Notes: generated by a model not told the origin, from the letters alone. A stretch of DNA of 40,716 bases from Streptomyces huiliensis (GCF_020037025.1 NZ_JAIQLH010000114.1:1-40716); one strand, 5' to 3'; shown: positions 6,732 to 14,727, numbered from the stretch's first letter. A program made the numbers and translations.

Positions 6732-7625
6732 ATGCCGCACCTTCCGGACGTCGTGTTGTGGTCGGTCCCCGCCTTCGCCGTGCTCACCGCGATCGAAGTG
6801 GTGAGCTACCGGATCCATCCGGACGAGGAGGCCGAGGGGTACGCGACCAAGGACGCGGCGACCAGCATCGGCATGGGCGTGGGCAGCGTCGTCTTCGACG
6901 CGCTCTGGAAGATCCCGATCGTGGCCGTGTACAGCGCGATCTACGAGCTCACGCCGCTGCGGGTCCCCGTGCTGTGGTGGACGCTGCCGCTGATGCTGCT
7001 CGCCCAGGACTTCTTCTACTACTGGTCGCACCGCGGGCACCACGTCGTCAGGATCCTCTGGGCCTGCCACGTGGTGCACCACTCCAGCCGCAAGTTCAAC
7101 TTCACCACCGCGCTCCGCCAGCCCTGGACGACCTGGACGGTCTGGCCGTTCTACGTCCCCATGGTCGCCGCCGGCGTGCACCCGGCCGCGGTGGCCTTCT
7201 GCTCCGGGGTCAACCTCGTCTACCAGTTCTGGGTGCACACCGAGCGGATCGGCAGGCTGCCCCGGCCGTTCGAGTACGTCCTGAACACCCCGTCGCACCA
7301 CCGCGTCCACCACGCCTCGCAAGGCGGCTACCTGGACCGCAACTTCGGCGGGATCCTCATCGTCTGGGACCGCCTCTTCGGCTCCTTCGTCGCCGAGGCC
7401 GAACGGCCGGTCTACGGGCTGACGAAGAACATCCACACCTACAACCCGCTCCGGGTCGCCACCCACGAGTACGCCGCCATCGCCCGTGACCTCCGCGCCG
7501 CCCGGAGCTGGCGGGAACGGGCCGGGCGGATCTTCCGCGGCCCGGGCTGGCAGCCGCGCCCGCCGGCGGCGCCACCGCTCCGTACCAAAGCCGAGCAGAC
7601 GGCGGCACCGGAGAGCGTCGGATGA
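6732..7625 (+). CDS. Sterol desaturase / fatty acid hydroxylase family protein
   Basis: A 297-aa integral-membrane di-iron oxygenase of the fatty acid hydroxylase superfamily. All three histidine clusters are present: HRGHH (residues 100-104), HVVHH (113-117) and HHRVHH (189-194), with the family's WSHRG and DRNFGG contexts. Three to four membrane helices lie before and between them. Substrates for bacterial members include hopanoid, carotenoid and lipid alkyl chains; this one cannot be assigned. Its last codons overlap the lysoplasmalogenase gene by ATGA (7622-7625), which links the two in ether-lipid or membrane-lipid modification (inference). The start lacks a ribosome site; TATGGT ends 6 nt before the ATG. 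Confidence 0.92.
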   Translation: MPHLPDVVLWSVPAFAVLTAIEVVSYRIHPDEEAEGYATKDAATSIGMGVGSVVFDALWKIPIVAVYSAIYELTPLRVPVLWWTLPLMLLAQDFFYYWSHRGHHVVRILWACHVVHHSSRKFNFTTALRQPWTTWTVWPFYVPMVAAGVHPAAVAFCSGVNLVYQFWVHTERIGRLPRPFEYVLNTPSHHRVHHASQGGYLDRNFGGILIVWDRLFGSFVAEAERPVYGLTKNIHTYNPLRVATHEYAAIARDLRAARSWRERAGRIFRGPGWQPRPPAAPPLRTKAEQTAAPESVG

Positions 7626-8353
7626 GGGCCTTCCGCGGACGCTTCCGGCCGTCGCGCGGACCGGCGCTCGCCTTCGCCGCCGCCGCGGGCGTCCACCTGG
7701 GGGCGCTCGCCGGCGGCGCCGCGCCCGTCGCCCGCGCCACCAAGCCGGTCCTGATGCCGCTGCTCGCCGAGTACGTGCTCCGGCGCGGCGGCCCCCGGAC
7801 GCTCGCCCTCGCCCTGCTGTGCGGCTGCGCCGGCGACACCCTGCTCCAGCTCTCCGGGGAACTCCCCTTCCTGCTGGGCATGGGCGCCTTCGCGGCCGGG
7901 CACGGCTGCTACCTCGCCCTGTTCGCCCGGCACGGAGACCGGCCCACGAGCCGCCGCCTCGCCGCCGGTTACGCCGCCGCCTGGGCCGGCACGACCGCCC
8001 TCCTCTGGCCGGGCCTGCCGGCCGGCCTACGGCCGCCCGTCGCGCTGTACGGGCTGCTGCTGACGGCGACGGCGTACGGCGCCGTCCGGACCCGGCGGCG
8101 GGCGGCGGCCGGCGGTGCGCTCTTCCTGCTCTCGGACACCCTCATCGCGGCCGGTCTCGCCGGCCGGCCGCAGCCGCCCGTACCCCAGTTCTGGATCATG
8201 CTGACCTACCTGGGCGCGCAGTACCTGCTGGCGGAGGGCGTGCTGAAGGCCGCCGCAGACGACGCAGAGGGGGCCCGGCAGCGGCCGGGCCCCCCGCACG
8301 CGTCAGCCGCGCGTCACTTCTTCACGGCCGCCAGGGCGTCGACGATGCCGTAG
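7622..8353 (+). CDS. Lysoplasmalogenase (YhhN/TMEM86) family membrane protein
   Basis: A 243-aa polytopic protein with about seven or eight hydrophobic helices. YhhN features are visible: KPVLMPLL near residue 41, the acidic site in LLCGCAGDTLL, and LFLLSDTLIA, where Asp residues sit in membrane helices. YhhN/TMEM86 enzymes hydrolyse the vinyl-ether bond of lysoplasmalogens. It is translationally coupled to the upstream desaturase-family gene. The last 30 residues (DDAEGARQRPG onward) are non-family and run 40 bp into the convergent subtilase gene, so the two genes overlap tail to tail at 8314-8353. Confidence 0.87.
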   Translation: MRAFRGRFRPSRGPALAFAAAAGVHLGALAGGAAPVARATKPVLMPLLAEYVLRRGGPRTLALALLCGCAGDTLLQLSGELPFLLGMGAFAAGHGCYLALFARHGDRPTSRRLAAGYAAAWAGTTALLWPGLPAGLRPPVALYGLLLTATAYGAVRTRRRAAAGGALFLLSDTLIAAGLAGRPQPPVPQFWIMLTYLGAQYLLAEGVLKAAADDAEGARQRPGPPHASAARHFFTAARASTMP

Positions 8354-9840
8354 CCGTAGTGGCTGTTGATGTTCTTGGTGCCGACGCAGGGAGCGTCCGC
8401 AGGGGCGTTGACCGGGCAGCCCGGGTTCTTCGCCTGGGCCTTGAGGATCCACTGGATCTCGGCCGCGTTGGACTTGGGGTGCGTCGCCTTCAGCAGCGCC
8501 GCCACACCGGCCACGTGCGGGCCGGCCATCGAGGTGCCCTGCAGGTAGGCGTAGTCGCCGCCCGGCATGGTGGACAGGATCCGGCCGTCCTTGGCGGGCG
8601 CGTCCGGCACCTGGCGGACGTCGCCGCCGGGGGCCGCGACGTCGATGGCGTTCTGGCCGTAGTTGGAGTAGTACGACTTCAGCGAGTTGACGCCGGTCGC
8701 CGACACGGTGACCACGCCGGGCAGCTGGGCCGGGACGTCCAGGCAGGTGGACGGGTCGATGTCACGCGAGCCGGGCTTGGTGTCGTTGGGGCTCGACTTG
8801 TCCGTGATCTTCTTCGAGCCGAGGTCGAAGTTGGAGTTGCCCGCGGAGGCGACGTTGACGACGCCCTTGCGGTCGGCGTACGCGGTGGCGCGGCCGACCG
8901 CGTCGGCTATCGCCTTCTGGTCCGCGTCGTTCGCGCAGTTGAACATCCACGGGTCGACGTAGTAGCTGTTGTTCGTCACCGCTATGCCGTGGTCGGCGGC
9001 GAAGACGAAGGCGCAGACGACGCTCTCCGCGTAGAAGAAGCTGCCGTTCTTGGTGCTCACCTTGATGGCGGAGACCTTGGTGTTCGGGGCGACGCCCGTG
9101 ACGCCTATCCCGTTGCGCGCCGCGGCTATGGTGCCGGCGACGTGCGTCCCGTGGTAGTCCTCCTTGGGGTTGTACGGCCGCCAGGCGCCCGCGCTGGTGT
9201 CTGCCTTGCCGGTGACGCAGCTGGCCGACTGGGAGCGGGAGAAGTTCGGGGCGAGGTCGGGGTGGGTGTCGTCGACGCCCGTGTCGATGACGCCGACGGT
9301 GACCTTGCGGCTGCCCGGGTTGATCTTCGAGGCCTTGTCGGCCCCGATGGCGGACATGTCCCACTGGAGGCTCTCCAGCGGCTCCTTGCCCGGCTTGGCG
9401 GCCTTGGCGGCGGCCAGCGCGTGGGACTTCGACAGCTTCAGCTTCTCGGGCTTGCCGACGTCCGTCGTGGCGGCCGGGGTGATGGGGGCGGTCCGGGTGG
9501 CTCCCGCCGACTCCACGCCGGGCACCGCGCGCAGCGCCTTGGCGAAGTCGGGGTTCTTGGAGTGCGCGACGATGACGCCGATCTTGTCGTACGACTCCAC
9601 GATGCTGCCGCCGTTGCTGCCGACGGCCTTCTTCACCTGGGCGAGCGTGGCCCGCTCGGTGCCGGTGTTGACCACGTACGACAGCAGCGGGCCGTCCGTC
9701 CGCACCTTGGCCTGCGGGGCCTTCGCGGCCGGCGCGGCGGCCGTGGCGGTGCCCGGCAGGAAGCCGATCGACGCCGTCAGGGCCAGGCCGACGGGGAAGG
9801 CGAGAGCGGCGTGGCGGCGTCTCGGGCGCAGATGAGCCAT
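8314..9840 (-). CDS. Secreted S8 family serine peptidase (subtilase)
   Basis: A 508-aa exported subtilisin-like protease. The N-terminus is a classic signal peptide: basic RPRRRH, a hydrophobic core, and a probable cleavage after an Ala-rich ATAAAPA (about residue 36). A propeptide inhibitor-like segment follows (about 50-120, LLSYVVNTG to GVIVAHS). The catalytic triad is Asp186 (VIDTGVD), His230 (HGTHVAG) and Ser437 (GTSMAGPHVAG), with oxyanion Asn335 (SAGNSN). Several Cys pairs may form disulphides outside the cell. ATG 9840 begins the signal peptide. It likely degrades extracellular protein. A 20-bp tandem repeat upstream (9965-10004) could regulate it. Confidence 0.95.
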   Translation of the reverse strand: MAHLRPRRRHAALAFPVGLALTASIGFLPGTATAAAPAAKAPQAKVRTDGPLLSYVVNTGTERATLAQVKKAVGSNGGSIVESYDKIGVIVAHSKNPDFAKALRAVPGVESAGATRTAPITPAATTDVGKPEKLKLSKSHALAAAKAAKPGKEPLESLQWDMSAIGADKASKINPGSRKVTVGVIDTGVDDTHPDLAPNFSRSQSASCVTGKADTSAGAWRPYNPKEDYHGTHVAGTIAAARNGIGVTGVAPNTKVSAIKVSTKNGSFFYAESVVCAFVFAADHGIAVTNNSYYVDPWMFNCANDADQKAIADAVGRATAYADRKGVVNVASAGNSNFDLGSKKITDKSSPNDTKPGSRDIDPSTCLDVPAQLPGVVTVSATGVNSLKSYYSNYGQNAIDVAAPGGDVRQVPDAPAKDGRILSTMPGGDYAYLQGTSMAGPHVAGVAALLKATHPKSNAAEIQWILKAQAKNPGCPVNAPADAPCVGTKNINSHYGYGIVDALAAVKK

Positions 9841-9964
9841 GGGAACTCCACATCATCCGGGGAGCCGTCCGGGCACCAGGCGTGCCGGACGGGTACATGA
9901 CGAGTGAAGCTAGCGCCGATCATGCGCGCTGAGCAATGAATTCCCCAAGAAAAAACGTCACATG

Positions 9965-10004
9965 CCCGCCGCAAGCCAAGGGAACCCGCCGCAAGCCAGG
10001 GGAA
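9965..10004. repeat. 20-bp tandem direct repeat upstream of the subtilase gene
   Basis: Two abutting copies of CCCGCCGCAAGCCARGGGAA (9965-9984 and 9985-10004) differ at one base. They start about 125 bp upstream of the subtilase ATG at 9840. The length of two helical turns per unit suits two regulator dimers bound on the same DNA face. Confidence 0.6.
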
Positions 10005-10072
10005 GGGGACAGTCCGTCCGCTCTCGCCCGGGTGCCGACACTTCGCCGGAGCCCTGCCCGGACCGCGCCGGC

Positions 10073-10264
10073 TCAGCCGCCGCCCCCGCGCAGGGCCTCG
10101 ATGCTCAGCAGGGGCAGCGGCACCCGCGGCCCGTACCAGCGGCCCGCGGTGGGAACGACGGCCGGCCGGGCGGCGGGGGCGGCCGGTACGGGGGACGTCA
10201 ACCTGATGATTCCGAACGGGCGTCGACCGGGGGACTGCGGCGGAGGCGGCGACTCGGTGCTCAC
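10073..10264 (-). CDS. Possible small Pro-rich protein, unrecognised
   Basis: A 63-aa reading frame from GTG 10264 to TGA 10073. The N-terminus is Ser/Pro rich, then PFGIIRLTSP and an Ala/Pro stretch, and the C-terminus RWYGPRVPLPLLSIEAL ends in four glycines. Third codon positions are almost all G or C, and the residue choice is more protein-like than random GC shadow frames. There is no convincing ribosome site (CCTGGC precedes the start), and I recognise no family. It would be transcribed toward the subtilase gene 233 bp away. Treat as provisional. Confidence 0.45.
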   Translation of the reverse strand: MSTESPPPPQSPGRRPFGIIRLTSPVPAAPAARPAVVPTAGRWYGPRVPLPLLSIEALRGGGG

Positions 10265-10439
10265 GCCAGGTCAACGAGGCGGCGGGCGGCGGGTATTGCG
10301 CCGACCGGCCGCGCTGCGTCGTGCGACGTCCTCCCCCTGTCGCATACTGCGGTGTCCCTCTACGATGCGTGATCCGAATCACAGTCCATCGGATATCGGT
10401 CATCAAGCGCACCCCCCAACCCCACCGTCAGGAGAGGCC
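10265..10439 (+). promoter_or_regulatory. Upstream region of the DUF485-actP operon
   Basis: This holds a TACGAT -10-like hexamer at 10361-10366 and a Crp-like palindrome at 10369-10382. A Shine-Dalgarno AGGAGAGG lies just before the GTG at 10440. The remaining sequence has no recognisable feature. Confidence 0.45.
10369..10382. promoter_or_regulatory. Crp-like operator GTGA-N6-TCAC
   Basis: GTGATCCGAATCAC is a perfect two-fold match to the GTGA-N6-TCAC core recognised by Crp/Fnr-family regulators. It lies 57 bp upstream of the DUF485 start and overlaps the likely transcription start of the acetate symporter operon. In E. coli, actP is Crp controlled; the same control here is inference. Confidence 0.5.
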
Positions 10440-10829
10440 GTGGACTCAGAAGAGGTCGCGGAGACCCCACCCACCACAGCACACCCGGAGGGCACACCCG
10501 CCCATCCCGGCATCCCCGGTCAGCCCGACCGCTTCACCGCCGTCCAGGAGAGCGCGGAGTTCGGCGAACTGCGCCGGGCGCACCGCTCCTTCGCCTTCCC
10601 GCTGACCGTCGCCTTCATCGGCTGGTACCTGCTCTACGTCCTGCTGTCCAACTACGCCGGCGACTTCATGGGCACCACCGTGGCCGGGCACGTCAACGTC
10701 GCCCTCGTCCTCGGCCTCGCCCAGTTCGTCACCACCTTCCTCATCGCCTGGTGGTACGCGCGGCACGCCGCGGCCCGTATCGACCCCAAGGCGGAAGCCC
10801 TCAAGGCCCGTATGGAGGCCGCCGAATGA
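10440..10829 (+). CDS. DUF485 domain membrane protein (partner of ActP)
   Basis: A 129-aa protein starting at GTG 10440 after AGGAGAGG. Longer frame extensions upstream lack ribosome sites and cross the promoter. After a Pro/Thr-rich head, the DUF485 core (about 35-120) shows ELRRAHRSFAFPLTVAF, then two membrane helices (about 49-70 and 82-104, the latter ending IAWWYARHAAARIDPKA). DUF485 proteins are nearly always encoded just before ActP-type acetate symporters (YjcH-YjcG arrangement). Here the two genes overlap by ATGA at 10826-10829, as expected for co-translation. Its molecular role is not established; an accessory or stability role for the symporter is likely. Confidence 0.92.
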   Translation: MDSEEVAETPPTTAHPEGTPAHPGIPGQPDRFTAVQESAEFGELRRAHRSFAFPLTVAFIGWYLLYVLLSNYAGDFMGTTVAGHVNVALVLGLAQFVTTFLIAWWYARHAAARIDPKAEALKARMEAAE

Positions 10830-12463
10830 CCGGCGCACCGACCGCCGCGCCCCTGCTCGCCGCCGCGAGCGGCGCGGGGGAGCACCGCACTCTGATCATC
10901 ACCCTGTTCTCGGTCTTCGTCGCCATCACCCTGGGCATCACCGTCTGGGCCGGCCGGCAGACCAAGGGCGCCGACGACTTCTACGCCGGCGGCCGCTCCT
11001 TCACCGGCTTCCAGAACGGCCTCGCGATCTCCGGCGACTACATGTCCGCCGCCTCGTTCCTCGGCATCGCCGGCGCCATCGCCCTCTTCGGCTACGACGG
11101 CTTCCTGTACTCCATCGGCTTCCTCGTCGCCTGGCTGGTCGCCCTGCTGCTCGTCGCCGAGCCGCTGCGCAACTCCGGCCGCTTCACCATGGCCGACGTC
11201 CTCGCCCACCGGCTGAGGCAGCGGCCGGTGCGCACCGCCGCGGGCACCTCCACCATCGTCGTGTCGATCTTCTACCTGCTGGCCCAGATGGTCGGCGCGG
11301 GCGCCCTCGTGGCCCTGCTGCTGGGTGCGAGCGGCGAGGGGTCGCGGCGCTGGATCATCGCCCTGGTCGGGCTGGTCATGGTGCTGTACGTGACGATCGG
11401 CGGCATGAAGGGCACCACCTGGGTGCAGATCGTCAAGGCGGTCCTGCTCATCGCGGGCACCCTGCTGATCACCATCCTGGTGTTGAACAAGTTCGACTGG
11501 AACCTCTCCCAGCTGCTCGGCGCCGCGGCCGACAAGAGCGGCAAGGGCAAGGCGTTCCTGGAACCCGGACTCCAGTACGGCAAGGACGGCACGTCCAAGC
11601 TCAACTTCATCTCGCTGGGCATCGCGCTCGTCCTGGGCACGGCCGGCCTGCCGCACATCCTGATCCGCTTCTACACCGTGCCCACCGCCAAGGCCGCCCG
11701 GAAGTCGGTGAACTGGGCCATCGGCATCATCGGCGCGTTCTACCTGATGACCATCGCGCTGGGCTTCGGCGCCGCCGCCCTGGTCGGCTCCAAGACGATC
11801 ATCGCCTCGAACGAGTCCGGCAACACCGCCGCGCCGCTGCTCGCCGAGGAGGTCGGCGGAGGTGCCGGCTCCACCGGCGGCGCCATCCTGCTCGCGGTCA
11901 TCTCGGCCGTCGCCTTCGCCACCATCCTCGCGGTGGTCGCGGGCCTCACCCTCGCCTCCTCCGCCTCGTTCGCCCACGACCTGTGGGCCAACGTGATCCG
12001 CAAGGGGCGGACGAGCGAGAAGGAGGAGCTGCTCACCGCCAAGATCGCGGCCGTGGTGATCGGCGGCATCTCCATCGCGCTGGGCATCTTCGCCCACCGG
12101 CTCAACGCCGCCGCCCTCGTCGCCCTCGCCTTCGCCGTCGCCGCCTCGGCCAACCTGCCGACGATCCTCTACAGCCTGTTCTGGAAGCGCTTCACCACCC
12201 GGGGCGCCCTGTGGTCGATCTACGGCGGACTCGTCAGCTCCGTCACCCTGGTGATCTTCTCGCCGGTCGTCTCCGGCAACGAGAAGGCCCTCTTCCCCGG
12301 CATGAGCTTCGACTGGTTCCCGCTCGGCAACCCCGGCCTGGTCTCCATCCCGCTCGGCTTCCTGCTCGGCTGGCTGGGCTCGCTGCTCTCCCGCGAGGCC
12401 GCCGACCCGAAGAAGTACGCCGAACTGGAGGTCCGCTCGCTCACCGGCTACGGCGCGCACTGA
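10826..12463 (+). CDS. actP: Cation/acetate symporter (SSS family, ActP-like)
   Basis: A 545-aa sodium:solute symporter family transporter with about 13 membrane helices. Typical ActP/MctC features include GRQTKGADDFYAGGRS near residue 33, ISGDYMSAASFLG, and GTAGLPHILIRFYTVP near 270. It imports acetate and other short monocarboxylates, driven by a cation gradient. ATG 10826 overlaps the DUF485 stop; a longer frame start at 10751 lies inside that gene and is rejected. The C-terminal tail (EAADPKKYAELEVRSLTG) is cytosolic. A 13-bp hairpin terminator follows at 12500-12542. Confidence 0.94.
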   Translation: MTGAPTAAPLLAAASGAGEHRTLIITLFSVFVAITLGITVWAGRQTKGADDFYAGGRSFTGFQNGLAISGDYMSAASFLGIAGAIALFGYDGFLYSIGFLVAWLVALLLVAEPLRNSGRFTMADVLAHRLRQRPVRTAAGTSTIVVSIFYLLAQMVGAGALVALLLGASGEGSRRWIIALVGLVMVLYVTIGGMKGTTWVQIVKAVLLIAGTLLITILVLNKFDWNLSQLLGAAADKSGKGKAFLEPGLQYGKDGTSKLNFISLGIALVLGTAGLPHILIRFYTVPTAKAARKSVNWAIGIIGAFYLMTIALGFGAAALVGSKTIIASNESGNTAAPLLAEEVGGGAGSTGGAILLAVISAVAFATILAVVAGLTLASSASFAHDLWANVIRKGRTSEKEELLTAKIAAVVIGGISIALGIFAHRLNAAALVALAFAVAASANLPTILYSLFWKRFTTRGALWSIYGGLVSSVTLVIFSPVVSGNEKALFPGMSFDWFPLGNPGLVSIPLGFLLGWLGSLLSREAADPKKYAELEVRSLTGYGAH

Positions 12464-12499
12464 TTCGTATCGCGCGCTGATCCGTACGCCCTTGAGCGT

Positions 12500-12542
12500 C
12501 CCCCGAGCACCGGCGGTCCCGGAACTGTCGGTGCTCAGGGGG
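12500..12542 (+). terminator. Hairpin terminator after actP
   Basis: CCCCCGAGCACCG pairs with CGGTGCTCAGGGGG, 13 pairs with one bulged T and a 16-nt loop. There is no U-run, as is common for Streptomyces terminators. It separates actP from moaA. Confidence 0.6.
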
Positions 12543-12549
12543 CATCGCG

Positions 12550-12555
12550 TACGCT
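12550..12555 (+). promoter_or_regulatory. -10-like TACGCT upstream of moaA
   Basis: A TANNNT hexamer lies 63 nt before the moaA start, just after the actP terminator. No good -35 is visible. Confidence 0.3.
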
Positions 12556-12618
12556 GCGGGGATCGGCACCACAAGCGATCAACGGGAATCACCGGCCATC
12601 AGCGGGAGGGGCAGCGCC

Positions 12619-13626
12619 GTGCTCATCGACACCTACGGCCGCGTCGCCACCGACCTGCGGGTCTCCCTGACCGACCGGTGCAACCTGCGCTGCACCTACT
12701 GCATGCCCGAAGAGGGCCTCGCCTGGCTCGCCAAGCCCGAGCTGCTCACCGACGACGAGACCGTCCGCCTGGTGCGGATCGCCGTCACCCTGCTCGGCGT
12801 CACCGAAGTCCGCTTCACCGGCGGCGAACCGCTGCTCCGCCGCGGCCTGGTGGACATCGTCGAGCGCTGCGCCGCCCTCCGTGCCGACGGGGCCGACGGG
12901 GCCCGCCCCCGGCTGTCGCTCACCACCAACGGCATCGGCCTCGCCCGGAGCGCCGACGCCCTCAAGGCGGCAGGACTGGACCGCGTCAACGTCTCCCTCG
13001 ACACCCTGCGCCCCGACGCCTTCGCCGCCCTCACCCGGCGCCGGCGCCACCAGGACGTCCTCGACGGCCTCGCCGCCGCCCGCGCCGCCGGCCTCGAACC
13101 CGTCAAGGTCAACACCGTGCTGATGCCGGGGCTCAACGAGGACGAGGCCCCCGACCTGCTCGCCTGGGCCGTCGAGAACGGCTACGAACTGCGCTTCATC
13201 GAACAGATGCCGCTGGACGCCCAGCACGGCTGGCGCCGCGAGCGGATGATCACCGCGGGCGACATCCTGACGAGCCTGCGCACCCGCTTCGACCTCACCC
13301 CCGAGCCCGGCCCCGAGCGCGGCTCCGCGCCCGCCGAGCGCTGGCTCGTCGACGGCGGCCCGGCCCGGGTCGGCGTCATCGGCTCCGTCACCCGCCCGTT
13401 CTGCGCGGCCTGCGACCGCACCCGGCTCACCGCCGACGGCCAGGTGCGCACCTGCCTGTTCGCCACCGAGGAGACGGACCTGCGGGGCGCCCTGCGCTCG
13501 GGGGCCGGCGACGAGGAGATCGCCGCGCTGTGGCGGCGGGCCATGCGCGGCAAGAAGGCGGGCTCGGGCCTCGACGACCCGGCGTTCCTCCAGCCGCGCC
13601 GCCCGATGTCCGCGATCGGCGGCTGA
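12619..13626 (+). CDS. moaA: GTP 3',8-cyclase MoaA
   Basis: A 335-aa radical SAM enzyme that, with MoaC, converts GTP to cyclic pyranopterin monophosphate in molybdenum cofactor synthesis. The N-terminal cluster motif is Cys21-x3-Cys25-x2-Cys28 (RCNLRCTYC), followed by FTGGEPLLR. The C-terminal [4Fe-4S] ligands are Cys262, Cys265 and Cys279 (FCAACDRTRLT, RTCLF). The functionally important C-terminal Gly-Gly is present (SAIGG). GTG 12619 is preceded by GGGAGGGG. No other moa gene is adjacent. Confidence 0.97.
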   Translation: MLIDTYGRVATDLRVSLTDRCNLRCTYCMPEEGLAWLAKPELLTDDETVRLVRIAVTLLGVTEVRFTGGEPLLRRGLVDIVERCAALRADGADGARPRLSLTTNGIGLARSADALKAAGLDRVNVSLDTLRPDAFAALTRRRRHQDVLDGLAAARAAGLEPVKVNTVLMPGLNEDEAPDLLAWAVENGYELRFIEQMPLDAQHGWRRERMITAGDILTSLRTRFDLTPEPGPERGSAPAERWLVDGGPARVGVIGSVTRPFCAACDRTRLTADGQVRTCLFATEETDLRGALRSGAGDEEIAALWRRAMRGKKAGSGLDDPAFLQPRRPMSAIGG

Positions 13627-13631
13627 CGCTT

Positions 13632-13662
13632 TCAGGAGCCGGTGCCCATCAGGAGCCGGTGC
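13632..13662. repeat. 14-bp direct repeat between moaA and its convergent neighbour
   Basis: TCAGGAGCCGGTGC occurs twice, at 13632-13645 and 13649-13662, a period of 17 bp, ending exactly at the stop codon of the minus-strand gene. Probably a small duplication. Confidence 0.5.
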
Positions 13663-13884
13663 TCAGCCCTCCCGGGCCTCCCACTCCTCGAACCGCACCA
13701 CGTCCTTGAGGAACCCGCGCAGCCCCAGGAAGTTCGCCAGGTGCTCACGGTGCTCGTCGCAGGCCAGCCAGGTCTTGCGGCGCTCGGGGGTGTGCAGCTT
13801 GGGGTTGTTCCACGCCAGCACCCACACCGCGGGAGCGCGGCAGCCCTTGGCGGAGCAGATCGGAGCGGTCTCAGGGAAGTTCAC
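13663..13884 (-). CDS. Conserved small Cys/His (zinc-finger-like) protein
   Basis: A 73-aa protein with Cys10-x4-Cys15 and Cys42-x2-His45-x2-His48 (ICSAKGC and LACDEHREH), a layout suited to binding one zinc. The middle segment VWVLAWNNPKLHTPERR is striking, and the C-terminal helix ends FLKDVVRFEEWEARE. Short relatives occur widely in actinobacteria. I recall some being auto-labelled 'acetone carboxylase', which the length and sequence do not support. The GTG 13884 start gives MNFPETAPIC. It is convergent with moaA (36 bp apart), and hairpins at 13960-14027 lie upstream. Function unknown; nucleic-acid or protein binding is possible. Confidence 0.82.
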   Translation of the reverse strand: MNFPETAPICSAKGCRAPAVWVLAWNNPKLHTPERRKTWLACDEHREHLANFLGLRGFLKDVVRFEEWEAREG

Positions 13885-13959
13885 GCGTCAACTCTACGGA
13901 ACCCCGGGGAACGCCCAGGCCGCTGACCTCGGCACGTCCCGCGGGCGTCCGGACACGAC

Positions 13960-13995
13960 GATGCCGGGCAGCCACGGGGGAAGCCGCCCGGCATC
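13960..13995. terminator. Hairpin upstream of the small Cys/His gene
   Basis: GATGCCGGGC pairs perfectly with GCCCGGCATC around a 16-nt loop. Read on the minus strand it could terminate transcription from the DUF3099 gene (14128-14490), or lie in the leader of the gene at 13884. Confidence 0.5.
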
Positions 13996-14003
13996 GATCA
14001 TTC

Positions 14004-14027
14004 GCTCCGACGGGGGATGCGGAGCGC
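14004..14027. repeat. Second hairpin, CGCTCCG/CGGAGCG
   Basis: A 7-bp perfect inverted repeat with a 10-nt loop lies 8 bp from the preceding hairpin. A third small one, TGCCC-TTATC-GGGCA, is at 14100-14114. The set probably forms a termination region behind DUF3099. Confidence 0.4.
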
Positions 14028-14127
14028 CTACGAAGTATGTCACGGAGAGCCCCCTGAAGGGCACCGAAAGACATGATTGATTTGAGCTTTTCCTGAGCTT
14101 GCCCTTATCGGGCACGGGCGCCAAGCC

Positions 14128-14490
14128 TCAGTCCTGGCCGCCCTGTTGACCCACGCGACCGCTCCCATCAGCGGACTCCTCGGCTCCGGCGGGTCCGTGC
14201 GGCAGCGCCGGCCGCGTCGGCGCGGGGATGAACGTCCCGGGGAGCGAAGGGGCGTTCTCCCGGCCCGCGTTGGCGATGACGACCGCGATGTACGGCAGCA
14301 GTGCGCCCAGCACCAGCGTGCCGATCGCGACGTAACGCTCCACGTTCCAGAGCACCACGGTCAGGATGACGGAGAGCGTCCGGATCCCCATCGAGATCAC
14401 GTAGCGGCGCTGCCGCCCACGCACGTCCTCGTTCAGTCCCTGGCGGGCCCCGGTGATCCGGAAGGTCTCCGTCTGCCCGCGCTTCCGCAT
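14128..14490 (-). CDS. DUF3099 family membrane protein
   Basis: A 120-aa protein. The start of the family domain is clear: ETFRITGARQGLNEDVRGRQ, then two membrane helices (about 31-50, YVISMGIRTLSVILTVVLW, and 55-75, VAIGTLVLGALLPYIAVVIAN). A Pro/Ser/Gly-rich soluble tail reaches residue 120. ATG 14490 gives the family start, with GGTGG upstream. The much longer upstream frame to 15237 runs over the divergent glsB gene and is rejected. Function unknown; DUF3099 is an actinobacterial integral membrane family. It is divergent from glsB across 237 bp. Confidence 0.9.
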   Translation of the reverse strand: MRKRGQTETFRITGARQGLNEDVRGRQRRYVISMGIRTLSVILTVVLWNVERYVAIGTLVLGALLPYIAVVIANAGRENAPSLPGTFIPAPTRPALPHGPAGAEESADGSGRVGQQGGQD

Positions 14491-14727
14491 CACATCCACC
14501 ACCCGATTCGCCTCACTGCCTCCGGTGCGAACCGTTCCTCGTACCGGTGTGTACTCAACGTTACGCCGCGGCCTCCGCCGGGACGAGGGCGGGGCGGCTC
14601 CGGATTCGCCGCCGGGACGGCGCTCGACGTGCGGGGGACGGCGTGCGGAAGGCTTCGACGTGCGCCGGACGGGCGGCGGGCCGACACTGGCGTGAGCACG
14701 CTCCGCAGCGTCGCACGAGGAGGCGGC

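Noticed and set aside
7486..9900. An 804-codon plus-strand open frame
   Set aside because: It covers the end of the desaturase gene, lysoplasmalogenase and, antisense, the subtilase with its signal peptide and catalytic triad. Composition is typical of GC shadow frames.
9936..10439. In-frame upstream extension of the DUF485 gene (starts at 9936 or 10363)
   Set aside because: It would translate through the promoter and Crp-like site with non-conserved sequence. GTG 10440 has a clear AGGAGAGG site and matches the family start.
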